This document shows positions 7,847-14,759 of a stretch of DNA of 25,778 bases, in pieces. Origin of the DNA: an uncultured Ruminococcus sp. (GTDB taxonomy: Bacteria > Bacillota > Clostridia > Oscillospirales > Ruminococcaceae). The stretch's first letter is position 1. Each line of letters starts with the position of its first letter. The notes beneath the pieces were generated by a model that was not told the origin of the DNA, made no database searches, and saw only the letters and a program-made list of their open reading frames with translations. Position numbers and translations under genes: made by a program. The stretch covers positions 1 through 25,778 of the forward strand of contig NZ_CALDMP010000046.1 of the NCBI RefSeq assembly GCF_937915125.1, read 5' to 3'.

Positions 7847-10096
7847 TTATGATAACAGAGACATCTGTCCTGTTCCCGGCAGATCTTTCGCCATACCGCC
7901 GGTGGCAGGGATGGTTTTCACACGGTATTTTTTCAGCAGTTCCGCATCCTCTGCGCTGAGAATACGTGCTTCGCACACCTGATGCTTTGCCTTGAGCGTC
8001 ATGATCTGGACGCCCTGGGTATCACGGGTAGTCTTGACAGCTACCAGCGATGCGTCAAACTGTACCGCCCGGTTTCCGTCGGTACGCATGAAGATCGCAC
8101 AGGGTTCTTCGCCTGCCGGAATTTGCAGTACCTGCACCAGAGGTGACTTGGCGCTGTATGCCTTTTGCAGCTTTTTCCGGTTGGTCTTTGTGGCATATGC
8201 CGACAAGGGCACACGTGCCGCCTTGCCGTTTGCAAAGACAAAGAGGAAATCGCCGCTGTAGTCCGTTGTAGCAACCATCTGCACCACGAATTCACCCTCG
8301 GCAAATCCCAGCTTCGCCGGCACATAATCACCCAGCACGCTGGCCTTGGATTCGCTGAATTCGCTGGCACGTGTCTTGTATACCTGCTGCTGACTGGTGA
8401 AGAAAAGCAGCTCGATCCGGTTTGTGGTTTCCAGGTGACAGATCATGCGGTCATCCTCTTTCAGCTTCTGCTCACTGCTCATGCGCAGGGATGCCGGCGT
8501 GATCTTTTTAAAGTAACCGCTCTCCGACAGGAACAGGTTTACCGGGAAGTCTGGTACATCCTCTTCCACATCTTCCTCCTGTACATCGGAAGCATAATAG
8601 AACAGGGTCTTCCGGGGCTGACCATATTTCTTCGCTGTTTCTTTCAGTTCCGAAATAATGATTTTTTTCATTTTCTTCGGATCTTTCAGGATCTCCTCCA
8701 GCTCTGTGATATCCGCTTTCAGCTGGTCAGTCTCCTGGGTGCGTTTCAGGATATATTCCCGGTTCAGATGGCGCAGCTTGATCTCCGCCACGTACTCCGC
8801 CTGAATCTCGTCAATGCCGAAGCCGATCATCAGGTTCGGTACCACGTCTGCTTCTTCCTCGGTCTCCCGGACAATGCGGATTGCCTTGTCAATATCCAGC
8901 AGGATCTTCTCCAGACCCAGTAGCAAATGCAGCTTTTCCTTTTTCTTATTCAGGTCGAACAGCAAGCGGCGGCGGACGCATTCCAGTCGGAACGCTGTCC
9001 ATTCCTCCAGGATTTCCCGGACGCCCATGACCTTTGGCGAACCGCCTACCAGAATATTGAAGTTGCAGGAATAGCTGTCCTGAAGAGGCGTCATGCGGAA
9101 CAGCTTCTGCATCACCTTTTCCGGATCACTGCCCCGCTTCAGATCAATGGCGATCTTCAGACCGTCAATGTCCGTTTCATCCCGGACGTAAGAGACCTCA
9201 CGCAGCTTTCCCTGCTTGGCGCAGTCCACGATCTTGTCGATGATGGCTTCAATAGTGGTGCTGTAGGGTATCTCCGTCACTTCCAGACAGTTGTCCTGCT
9301 TGTTATATGTCCATTTCGACCGCACCCGGACACTGCCGCGTCCGGTGTCGTAGATCTTCTGCAGCTCGTCCTCATCATAATACAGGAAACCGCCGCCGGG
9401 AAAGTCCGGACCCTTTAAAGTGGAGAGAATATCGTGATTCGGATTTTTGATCACGGCAATGGCTGTCTCGCACACCTCCGCCAGATTAAAGGGACAAACG
9501 CTGCTCGCCATGGAGACGGCAATACCCACGTTGGCATTGACTAGAACCGTGGGGAACGTGGTAGGAAACAAAGTGGGTTCCTGCATAGTATTGTCATAGT
9601 TGGGCACAAAATCCACAGTGTCCTTGTCGATATCCCGGAACAGCTCGTTGCAGATGGGCTCCAACTTTACTTCCGTATAACGGGATGCCGCATATGCCAT
9701 GTCCCGGGAATACGCCTTACCAAAGTTTCCTTTGGACTGCACGTAGGGGTGCAGCAATGCCTCGTTACCTCGTGCCAGACGCACCATGGTCTCATAAATT
9801 GCACTGTCACCGTGGGGATTCAGACGCATGGTCTGTCCCACCACATTGGCGGACTTTGTGAGACCACCGGTGAGCAGATTCATTTTGTACATGGTGTACA
9901 GCAGCTTCCGGTGAGACGGCTTGAACCCGTCGATCTCCGGCAGGGCACGGGAAATGATGACGCTCATGGCATAGGGCATGTAGTTTTTTTCCAGTGTTTC
10001 CGTAATTTTTTCTTCTTCTACAATTCCGGCACCTGCAATATAGGCGTTTGGAATCGCAGGCTTTTTCGGTTTTTCCGGCTGTTTTTTTCTTGCCAT
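7847..10096 (-). CDS. Type IIA topoisomerase subunit A (ParC/GyrA-like)
   Basis: The DNA-cutting subunit of an ATP-dependent type II topoisomerase (749 residues). The catalytic Tyr is Y140 in AASRYTE. The quinolone-determining region reads NPHGDSAIYE, with S98 and E102 at the positions of GyrA Ser83 and Asp87. The N-terminal YAMSVIISRALPEIDGFKPSHRK is the family signature, and a coiled-coil region spans about 380-500. The C-terminal domain lacks a GyrA box (QRRGGKG), which argues for topoisomerase IV-like decatenation over supercoiling. Sequence around the active site (PYVQSKGNFGKAYSRD) departs from standard GyrA/ParC. It starts 19 bases after the B-subunit stop with AAAGGAT before the ATG, so the two genes are an operon. 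Confidence 0.9.
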   Translation of the reverse strand: MARKKQPEKPKKPAIPNAYIAGAGIVEEEKITETLEKNYMPYAMSVIISRALPEIDGFKPSHRKLLYTMYKMNLLTGGLTKSANVVGQTMRLNPHGDSAIYETMVRLARGNEALLHPYVQSKGNFGKAYSRDMAYAASRYTEVKLEPICNELFRDIDKDTVDFVPNYDNTMQEPTLFPTTFPTVLVNANVGIAVSMASSVCPFNLAEVCETAIAVIKNPNHDILSTLKGPDFPGGGFLYYDEDELQKIYDTGRGSVRVRSKWTYNKQDNCLEVTEIPYSTTIEAIIDKIVDCAKQGKLREVSYVRDETDIDGLKIAIDLKRGSDPEKVMQKLFRMTPLQDSYSCNFNILVGGSPKVMGVREILEEWTAFRLECVRRRLLFDLNKKKEKLHLLLGLEKILLDIDKAIRIVRETEEEADVVPNLMIGFGIDEIQAEYVAEIKLRHLNREYILKRTQETDQLKADITELEEILKDPKKMKKIIISELKETAKKYGQPRKTLFYYASDVQEEDVEEDVPDFPVNLFLSESGYFKKITPASLRMSSEQKLKEDDRMICHLETTNRIELLFFTSQQQVYKTRASEFSESKASVLGDYVPAKLGFAEGEFVVQMVATTDYSGDFLFVFANGKAARVPLSAYATKTNRKKLQKAYSAKSPLVQVLQIPAGEEPCAIFMRTDGNRAVQFDASLVAVKTTRDTQGVQIMTLKAKHQVCEARILSAEDAELLKKYRVKTIPATGGMAKDLPGTGQMSLLS

Positions 10097-10115
10097 TGTT
10101 TATCCTTTCGTCACG

Positions 10116-12095
10116 TTAAGAAATATCTGCCAGTTCCAGATAATCGCTGCCGAACTCCGCAATGAAATCCTTTCTGCCCTGGAGATTATCTCCCAGCAGC
10201 ATGTCAAACATAGCAGCTGTCTCCTCCACACCGGCAGCAGTCACCTGGATCAGGCGGCGTGTTTCCGGGTTCATGGTCGTCAGCGCCATCATATCCGCTT
10301 CGTTCTCACCAAGACCTTTCGACCGCTGGAGCGTGTACTTCTCCCCTTCGATCTGTGCCAGGATATCTGTCTTTTCCTTTTCTGTATAGGCGAAATATGT
10401 CCGTTTCTTGGTAGTGATCTCAAACAGCGGTGATTCCGCAATATAGACATAGCCTTTTTCAATAAGAGTCGGTGTCAGGCGGTACAGCATCGTCAGAATC
10501 AGGGTGCGGATCTGGAATCCGTCTACGTCCGCATCGGTACAGATCACGATCTTGTTCCAGCGCAATCCGTCCAGATTAAAAGTAGCAATGTCTTTGTTTG
10601 CCTTGGTATTGACCTCTACGCCGCAGCCCAGGAGCTTCATGATATCGGTAATAATGTCGTTTTTGAAGATCTTATTATAATCCGCTTTCAGGCAGTTCAG
10701 AATTTTACCACGTACCGGAATGACTGCCTGGAACTCCGCATCCCGTGCCATTTTAACGGAACCCAGCGCAGAGTCACCCTCCACGATATACAGCTCCCGA
10801 CGGGACAGATCCTTGCTGCGGCAATCCACGAATTTCGGGATCATATTGGTGACATCAATGGTGCCGGCAAGCTTCTTTTTCAGATTCAGACGTGTTTTTT
10901 CCGCATTTTCCCTGCTGCGCTTGTTAATAAGCACCTGGGCTGCGATCTTCTCCGCTTCGTCGGGATTCTCAATAAAGTAGATTTCCAGCTGATGCTTGAG
11001 GAAATCCGTCATGGCTTCGTAAATAAACTTATTGGTAATCGCCTTTTTGGTCTGGTTCTCATAGCTGGTCTGAGTGGAAAAACTGGAGGATACCAGAATC
11101 AGACTTGCCTCCACGTCCTCAAATTTCAGCTTGGATTCATTTTTCAGATACTTGTTATTTTGCCGCAGATAAGTATCGATCTGGGAGACAAACGCCTGCT
11201 TTACCGCCTTTTCCGGAGAGCCCCCGTGCTCCAGCCAGCTGGAATTGTGGTAATACTCGATTTTCTGAATCTGGTTGGAAAAGGTCAGTGCCACACCCAA
11301 CTTGACTTTATAATCCGGCTTGTCCTCCCGGTCACGTCCCTCACGCTGACAGCTCCAGTTCTGGATGGAAGTCAGGGTGTTCTCCCCGGCGATCTCCTGC
11401 ACATAGTCGGCAATGCCGTTCTCGTAGAGATACTGCCGTTCGGTAAATGTGCCGTCCGCTTCTTCCTTGCGGTAAATAAACAGCAGGTTGGGATTCACAA
11501 CCGCCTGCCGCCGCAGGGTGTCGCAGTAATATTCATCGGGGATTTCGATCTCCGTAAACACATCCAGATCCGGCAACCAGCGTGTACGGGTACCGGTCTG
11601 TTTCTTTTTTGTGGGATTTTTCTCAAGACCGCCTACATTTTCGCCCTTTTCAAAGTGCAGATTATATTGATAGCCGTCACGGATGATCTCCACATCCATA
11701 TAGGCAGAGGCAAACTGGGTAGCACAAAGTCCCAGACCGTTCAGTCCCAGAGAATAGGCATAGTTGTCATCCCCGGCATCATACTTGCCGCCGGCATACA
11801 GCTCGCAATAAACCAATTCCCAGTTATAGCGATTTTCATTTTTGTTGAAATCCACCGGACAGCCACGCCCGAAATCCTCGACCTCCACAGAATGATCCCG
11901 ATAGCGGGTCACAATGATTTTACTGCCATATCCGGCGCGTGCTTCGTCAATGGAGTTGGAAATCACCTCAAAAATAGAGTGGGCACAGCCATCCGGGCCG
12001 TCAGAGCCAAAAATAACACCCGGTCGTTTCCGCACCTTATCCGGGCCTTTGAGCATGGTAATACTTTCGTTGTCATAGGTTGGTTTTTTTGCCAT
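10116..12095 (-). CDS. Type IIA topoisomerase subunit B (ParE/GyrB-like), divergent
   Basis: The ATPase/TOPRIM partner of the A subunit (659 residues). The GHKL ATPase shows E43, N47, D50 and E51 in FEVISNSIDEA, and the loop SLGLNGLGL where GyrB usually has GLHGVG. The QTK loop Lys is K350. The TOPRIM domain has VEGDSALGS (E439) and DADVDGFQIRT (D521, D523, D525), with Gln528 where the family usually has His. PVRGKILN and SKGLGENEA follow the family pattern. An open frame begins at 12143, but AAAGGACG 5-6 bases before the ATG at 12095 makes that the start. I avoid the names gyrB and parE because it is clearly a divergent branch, perhaps an accessory set beside standard gyrase. Confidence 0.9.
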   Translation of the reverse strand: MAKKPTYDNESITMLKGPDKVRKRPGVIFGSDGPDGCAHSIFEVISNSIDEARAGYGSKIIVTRYRDHSVEVEDFGRGCPVDFNKNENRYNWELVYCELYAGGKYDAGDDNYAYSLGLNGLGLCATQFASAYMDVEIIRDGYQYNLHFEKGENVGGLEKNPTKKKQTGTRTRWLPDLDVFTEIEIPDEYYCDTLRRQAVVNPNLLFIYRKEEADGTFTERQYLYENGIADYVQEIAGENTLTSIQNWSCQREGRDREDKPDYKVKLGVALTFSNQIQKIEYYHNSSWLEHGGSPEKAVKQAFVSQIDTYLRQNNKYLKNESKLKFEDVEASLILVSSSFSTQTSYENQTKKAITNKFIYEAMTDFLKHQLEIYFIENPDEAEKIAAQVLINKRSRENAEKTRLNLKKKLAGTIDVTNMIPKFVDCRSKDLSRRELYIVEGDSALGSVKMARDAEFQAVIPVRGKILNCLKADYNKIFKNDIITDIMKLLGCGVEVNTKANKDIATFNLDGLRWNKIVICTDADVDGFQIRTLILTMLYRLTPTLIEKGYVYIAESPLFEITTKKRTYFAYTEKEKTDILAQIEGEKYTLQRSKGLGENEADMMALTTMNPETRRLIQVTAAGVEETAAMFDMLLGDNLQGRKDFIAEFGSDYLELADIS

Positions 12096-12158
12096 GTTTT
12101 CGTCCTTTCCCATGGAATGCGCCTCTGTGCGGCATTCCGTCATTGCACAAACAAAAAT

Positions 12159-12187
12159 ATTATACCATCTCGGGCTGGAAAAATCAA
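12159..12187 (-). promoter_or_regulatory. Sigma-A promoter for the topoisomerase operon
   Basis: On the minus strand TTGATT (12182-12187), 17 bases, then a perfect TATAAT (12159-12164) preceded by TGG. It gives a leader of about 55 bases before the ATG at 12095. Confidence 0.75.
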
Positions 12188-12335
12188 GTGCCGGAGAAAA
12201 AGTTTGCTGGAAAAAGCAAGTGATATTCGTTTTCCTGCATGAGACGGTGCTTATGGTTTCAATATCAGATTTTATTTTTTAAGTAAGATCAACAAAATGC
12301 AGCATCAATCATCAAAAAAACATTTGAAAATTAAC

Positions 12336-12364
12336 TTGACAAAAGTGGTCGGTTGTGCTATAAT
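12336..12364 (+). promoter_or_regulatory. Consensus sigma-A promoter of the tRNA cluster
   Basis: TTGACA (12336-12341) and TATAAT (12359-12364), both perfect, are spaced by 17 bases. Initiation would fall about 25 bases upstream of the tRNA-Gly gene. A full consensus fits a stable-RNA operon. Bases 12188-12335 hold nothing else I recognise. Confidence 0.88.
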
Positions 12365-12395
12365 AAATAAGTCGGTTGACAACTGTGACTACCAT

Positions 12396-12469
<74 letters not shown>

Positions 12470-12473
12470 ACAT

Positions 12474-12550
12474 GCGCCTTTAACTCAGCTGGATAGAGTA
12501 ACTGCCTTCTAAGCAGTAAGCCACTGGTTCGAATCCAGTAAGGCGCGCCA
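12474..12550 (+). tRNA. tRNA-Arg (anticodon TCT)
   Basis: A 77-base cloverleaf with encoded CCA. The acceptor GCGCCTT pairs with AAGGCGC, the anticodon arm ACTGC-CTTCTAA-GCAGT carries TCT, and the T arm is CTGG-TTCGAAT-CCAG. Only 4 bases separate it from tRNA-Gly. After it, a small CGTCC/GGACG hairpin (about 12554-12570) precedes the next tRNA. Confidence 0.95.
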
Positions 12551-12578
12551 AATCGTCCTGCTGAGGGACGCCAATATG

Positions 12579-12655
12579 GTGGGTATAGCTTAGCCGGTTA
12601 AAGCGTCGGATTGTGGTCCCGAAGACCGAGAGTTCGAATCTCTCTATCCACCCCA
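12579..12655 (+). tRNA. tRNA-His (anticodon GTG)
   Basis: A cloverleaf with acceptor GTGGGTA/TATCCAC, an encoded CCA and anticodon GTG in loop TTGTGGT. The base before it (12578) is G, matching the extra 5' G-1 that histidyl-tRNA synthetase needs, opposite C73. The D stem GCTT/AAGC and T stem GAGAG/CTCTC are intact. The last anticodon-stem pair is A31-C39, a mismatch. Confidence 0.92.
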
Positions 12656-12668
12656 TATTTTTACGCAG

Positions 12669-12706
12669 AATGAGCACTTTGCAGGAATGCAGAGTGCTCA
12701 TTTTTT
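12669..12706. terminator. Strong intrinsic terminator after the tRNA cluster
   Basis: The stem AATGAGCACT/AGTGCTCATT with an inner TGCA/TGCA pairing is followed by a T run. It lies between the tRNA cluster and the convergent minus-strand gene whose stop codon (12705-12707) overlaps its edge. Confidence 0.9.
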
Positions 12707-13550
12707 ATTCAGACCTCAGAAGTTGCTTCATTTCTTGTTCCAGCTGATGCAAGTGGTTTTGTGCTTCTTCAAGCTGCCGTTCCAATTCAGCAAGATACGC
12801 CTGGGTTTTTACAGCATCGTCCAGGATTTCTTGCTGTGACAAAGGAAAAGCAGCGTAGATTCGTGCATTTAGATTTTTCGTTTCTTCAAGCTTTTCATGA
12901 TACATCCGGATATTATCCAGTATTAATTCCCGGGTACATTCCTTTTGTTCCATCGGAATGAGCTCCAGCGCTTCGATTTCCTGTTCAATGTGCCAGAGTT
13001 CCTCGGCTTGATTTCGGTTGCAGGCTTTCGACACTTTATCCAGCAGTTCCCGTTTCGTTTCATCATAATCTGCGTTGAGGTATGGGTGCAAAATCAACAA
13101 TACAGTTCGGACTGTTTCTTTCATTTCTTCATCCTGTTCAGGTGTTGTATCTGGATTATTCTGGTACAGCCTGGCATTAAACAGCCGGGTCTTATATTCG
13201 TTGATCTGGTTTTGCGCTGCTTGAAAATCCGACTCTTGTTGTACTCCTTTTGTCATTGCGTCCAGACAGATCGGCTCTTTGTTTTGTTGTTTTTCCTGGA
13301 TACAGGCGATGAGCCGCTTTGTGTATGCTTCCTGACTGCGAAGCTGTAACAATTCCAATTCTTCCTGCCCATATGCATCAGCATATTTCATCAGATATTG
13401 GGGCACTATGTGATAATACAGCCAGATGGTTTCGGTGAGTGCATCTGCCATTTTCTCACGCAGTGCATACATTTCTTCCTCCAGCTGTTCATCCGTCTTT
13501 TCCTGGGGATAGAACAACGGCATAAAATCGGGCATCTCAAAAAAATCCAT
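12705..13550 (-). CDS. Coiled-coil protein with degenerate J-domain-like segment
   Basis: A 281-residue cytosolic protein of unknown function, highly charged and mostly helical. There is no signal peptide or membrane segment. Coiled coil is likely at about 190-278 (LAELERQLEEAQNHLHQLEQ). Near residue 155 it reads LILHPYLNADYDETKRELLD, which recalls the LHPDLNP-type segment of some Firmicute J-domain-like proteins, with HPD changed to HPY. Without the HPD it should not stimulate DnaK. This match is from memory. AGGAG lies just upstream of the ATG. TrmL precedes it by 27 bases, so they may be co-transcribed. Confidence 0.72.
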   Translation of the reverse strand: MDFFEMPDFMPLFYPQEKTDEQLEEEMYALREKMADALTETIWLYYHIVPQYLMKYADAYGQEELELLQLRSQEAYTKRLIACIQEKQQNKEPICLDAMTKGVQQESDFQAAQNQINEYKTRLFNARLYQNNPDTTPEQDEEMKETVRTVLLILHPYLNADYDETKRELLDKVSKACNRNQAEELWHIEQEIEALELIPMEQKECTRELILDNIRMYHEKLEETKNLNARIYAAFPLSQQEILDDAVKTQAYLAELERQLEEAQNHLHQLEQEMKQLLRSE

Positions 13551-13577
13551 CTTTTCTCCTATCTGAAACGGATCGCA

Positions 13578-14090
13578 TCATTCCCATGTAAACTTTGTCA
13601 GATTCCCTTCCGTAGATAAATCGGGATATCCCCACTGCCGCAACACTTCATAAGCAGCAATGGCGACAGAATTGGAGAGATTCAGACTGCGCAAGGTATT
13701 CCGCATAGGGATACGCACGCAAGTTTCCGGGTTGTCATGCAGTAAAGCTTCATCCAGTCCACGGTCTTCCCTGCCGAACACCAAATAAATCGGTTTATCC
13801 GCAGGATATACCACGTCACTGTGCACATGTCTCCCCTTTGTTGTAAAATAATAGAAGAACCCATCCGGATTCTTCGCAAAAAAATCATCCAGATCGGAGT
13901 AATACGTCAGATCCAGCTTGTCCCAATAGTCCAGCCCGGCACGCTTCAGATGCTTGTCTGTGACAGTGAAGCCCATAGGCTCCACCAGATGGAGACGTGC
14001 TCCGGTGACGGCGCAGGTGCGGGAAATATTTCCGGTATTCTGCGGAATCTGAGGCTCCACAAGTACAATATTCATCTGTGATTTTTGCAT
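13578..14090 (-). CDS. trmL: tRNA (cytidine/uridine-34 2'-O)-methyltransferase TrmL
   Basis: A 170-residue SPOUT-fold enzyme that uses S-adenosylmethionine to methylate the ribose of the wobble base in tRNA-Leu isoacceptors (family knowledge). The conserved start MNIVLVEPQIPQNTGNISRT, the knot motif LVFGREDRGL and the C-terminal IPMRNTLRSLNLSNSVAIAA are all present, and the length matches TrmL. The open frame runs back to 14231, but the added residues do not look like protein. GAAAGGAT lies upstream of the ATG at 14090, which I take as the start. Confidence 0.92.
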   Translation of the reverse strand: MQKSQMNIVLVEPQIPQNTGNISRTCAVTGARLHLVEPMGFTVTDKHLKRAGLDYWDKLDLTYYSDLDDFFAKNPDGFFYYFTTKGRHVHSDVVYPADKPIYLVFGREDRGLDEALLHDNPETCVRIPMRNTLRSLNLSNSVAIAAYEVLRQWGYPDLSTEGNLTKFTWE

Positions 14091-14220
14091 AAAAAGATCC
14101 TTTCTTTTCCAGATTTGGTGCAGATACACAAGGATAATCTGCCCGCTTTTTTGCCATACTAAGAGAGCAGCAGAATTCCGCAAACGGAATGCGGATGGTG
14201 CGGAAAGGAGGCAGATTTCC

Positions 14221-14394
14221 ATGACGTTCAAGTCTATCGTACGTGGTGTAACAGTTGGTGCGACCGTTGGTACCGTTTGCTATATGATGTCCAAAGCATC
14301 TTCCAGACAGAAACATGATATCAAGAAAAATGCCGGAAAGGCAGTGAAGGCAGCCGGCTGCGTTCTGGATGATATCACATCCCTCATGTGGTAA
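14221..14394 (+). CDS. 57-residue glycine-zipper membrane protein (YtxH-like)
   Basis: A short but convincing gene. GGAAAGGAGG lies 9 bases before the ATG and a terminator follows the stop. Residues about 6-24 (IVRGVTVGATVGTVCYMMS) form a possible membrane helix with a GxxxGxxxG pattern at G9, G13 and G17. A basic, helical tail follows (KKNAGKAVKAAG, then VLDDITSLMW). This layout is common among small Firmicute membrane proteins of unknown role. It is divergent from trmL, and an ATTCCG-CAAA-CGGAAT inverted repeat at 14175-14190 lies between the two genes. Confidence 0.7.
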   Translation: MTFKSIVRGVTVGATVGTVCYMMSKASSRQKHDIKKNAGKAVKAAGCVLDDITSLMW

Positions 14395-14415
14395 GGTTCA
14401 TTTCTTTTGATTTCC

Positions 14416-14460
14416 AAAAGTCACGTGATTTCAGCATTGTCTGAAACTGCGTGACTTTTT
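14416..14460 (+). terminator. Intrinsic terminator after the 57-residue gene
   Basis: The stem AAAAGTCACG/CGTGACTTTT with inner TTTCAG/CTGAAA and a T run lies 21 bases after the stop. The rest of 14461-14650 holds nothing I recognise. Confidence 0.85.
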
Positions 14461-14650
14461 CTGATATTGCCGGATTTGTATTGCGTATCTGTTTTGATTA
14501 TTTTATCCATAGTATAGCATATCAGGACGATTCTGTCAAATTGAAACGATAAGCATTCCCCCATCAGACATAGGGGGCAAAGAAAGTCGCATTTTGTCAT
14601 AATCTTCTGTATTTTTTACGATATATTTCAAACTATTTGGGCAATATTCC

Positions 14651-14679
14651 TTGACATCTCTTGCTCTGAAATGTATAAT
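14651..14679 (+). promoter_or_regulatory. Consensus sigma-A promoter of the CotH-dockerin gene
   Basis: A perfect TTGACA (14651-14656), 17 bases, then a perfect TATAAT (14674-14679) with TG one base before the -10. It leaves a leader of about 75 bases, in which I see no riboswitch. Confidence 0.88.
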
Positions 14680-14759
14680 GATGATAGATACTTGAGCGTG
14701 TTCCCGTAAAAACAGAACGCATGTATTCTCGGCAGATACATGAGAAAGGTGGAGTTGCT

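Noticed and set aside
10992..12242. A 416-residue plus-strand reading frame opposite the topoisomerase B gene
   Set aside because: No family features or start signal; it runs across the topoisomerase promoter, and the minus strand codes for clear ATPase and TOPRIM motifs.
12480..12701. A 73-residue minus-strand reading frame
   Set aside because: It is the antisense of tRNA-Arg and tRNA-His and the terminator; its sequence is the familiar translated-tRNA artefact.
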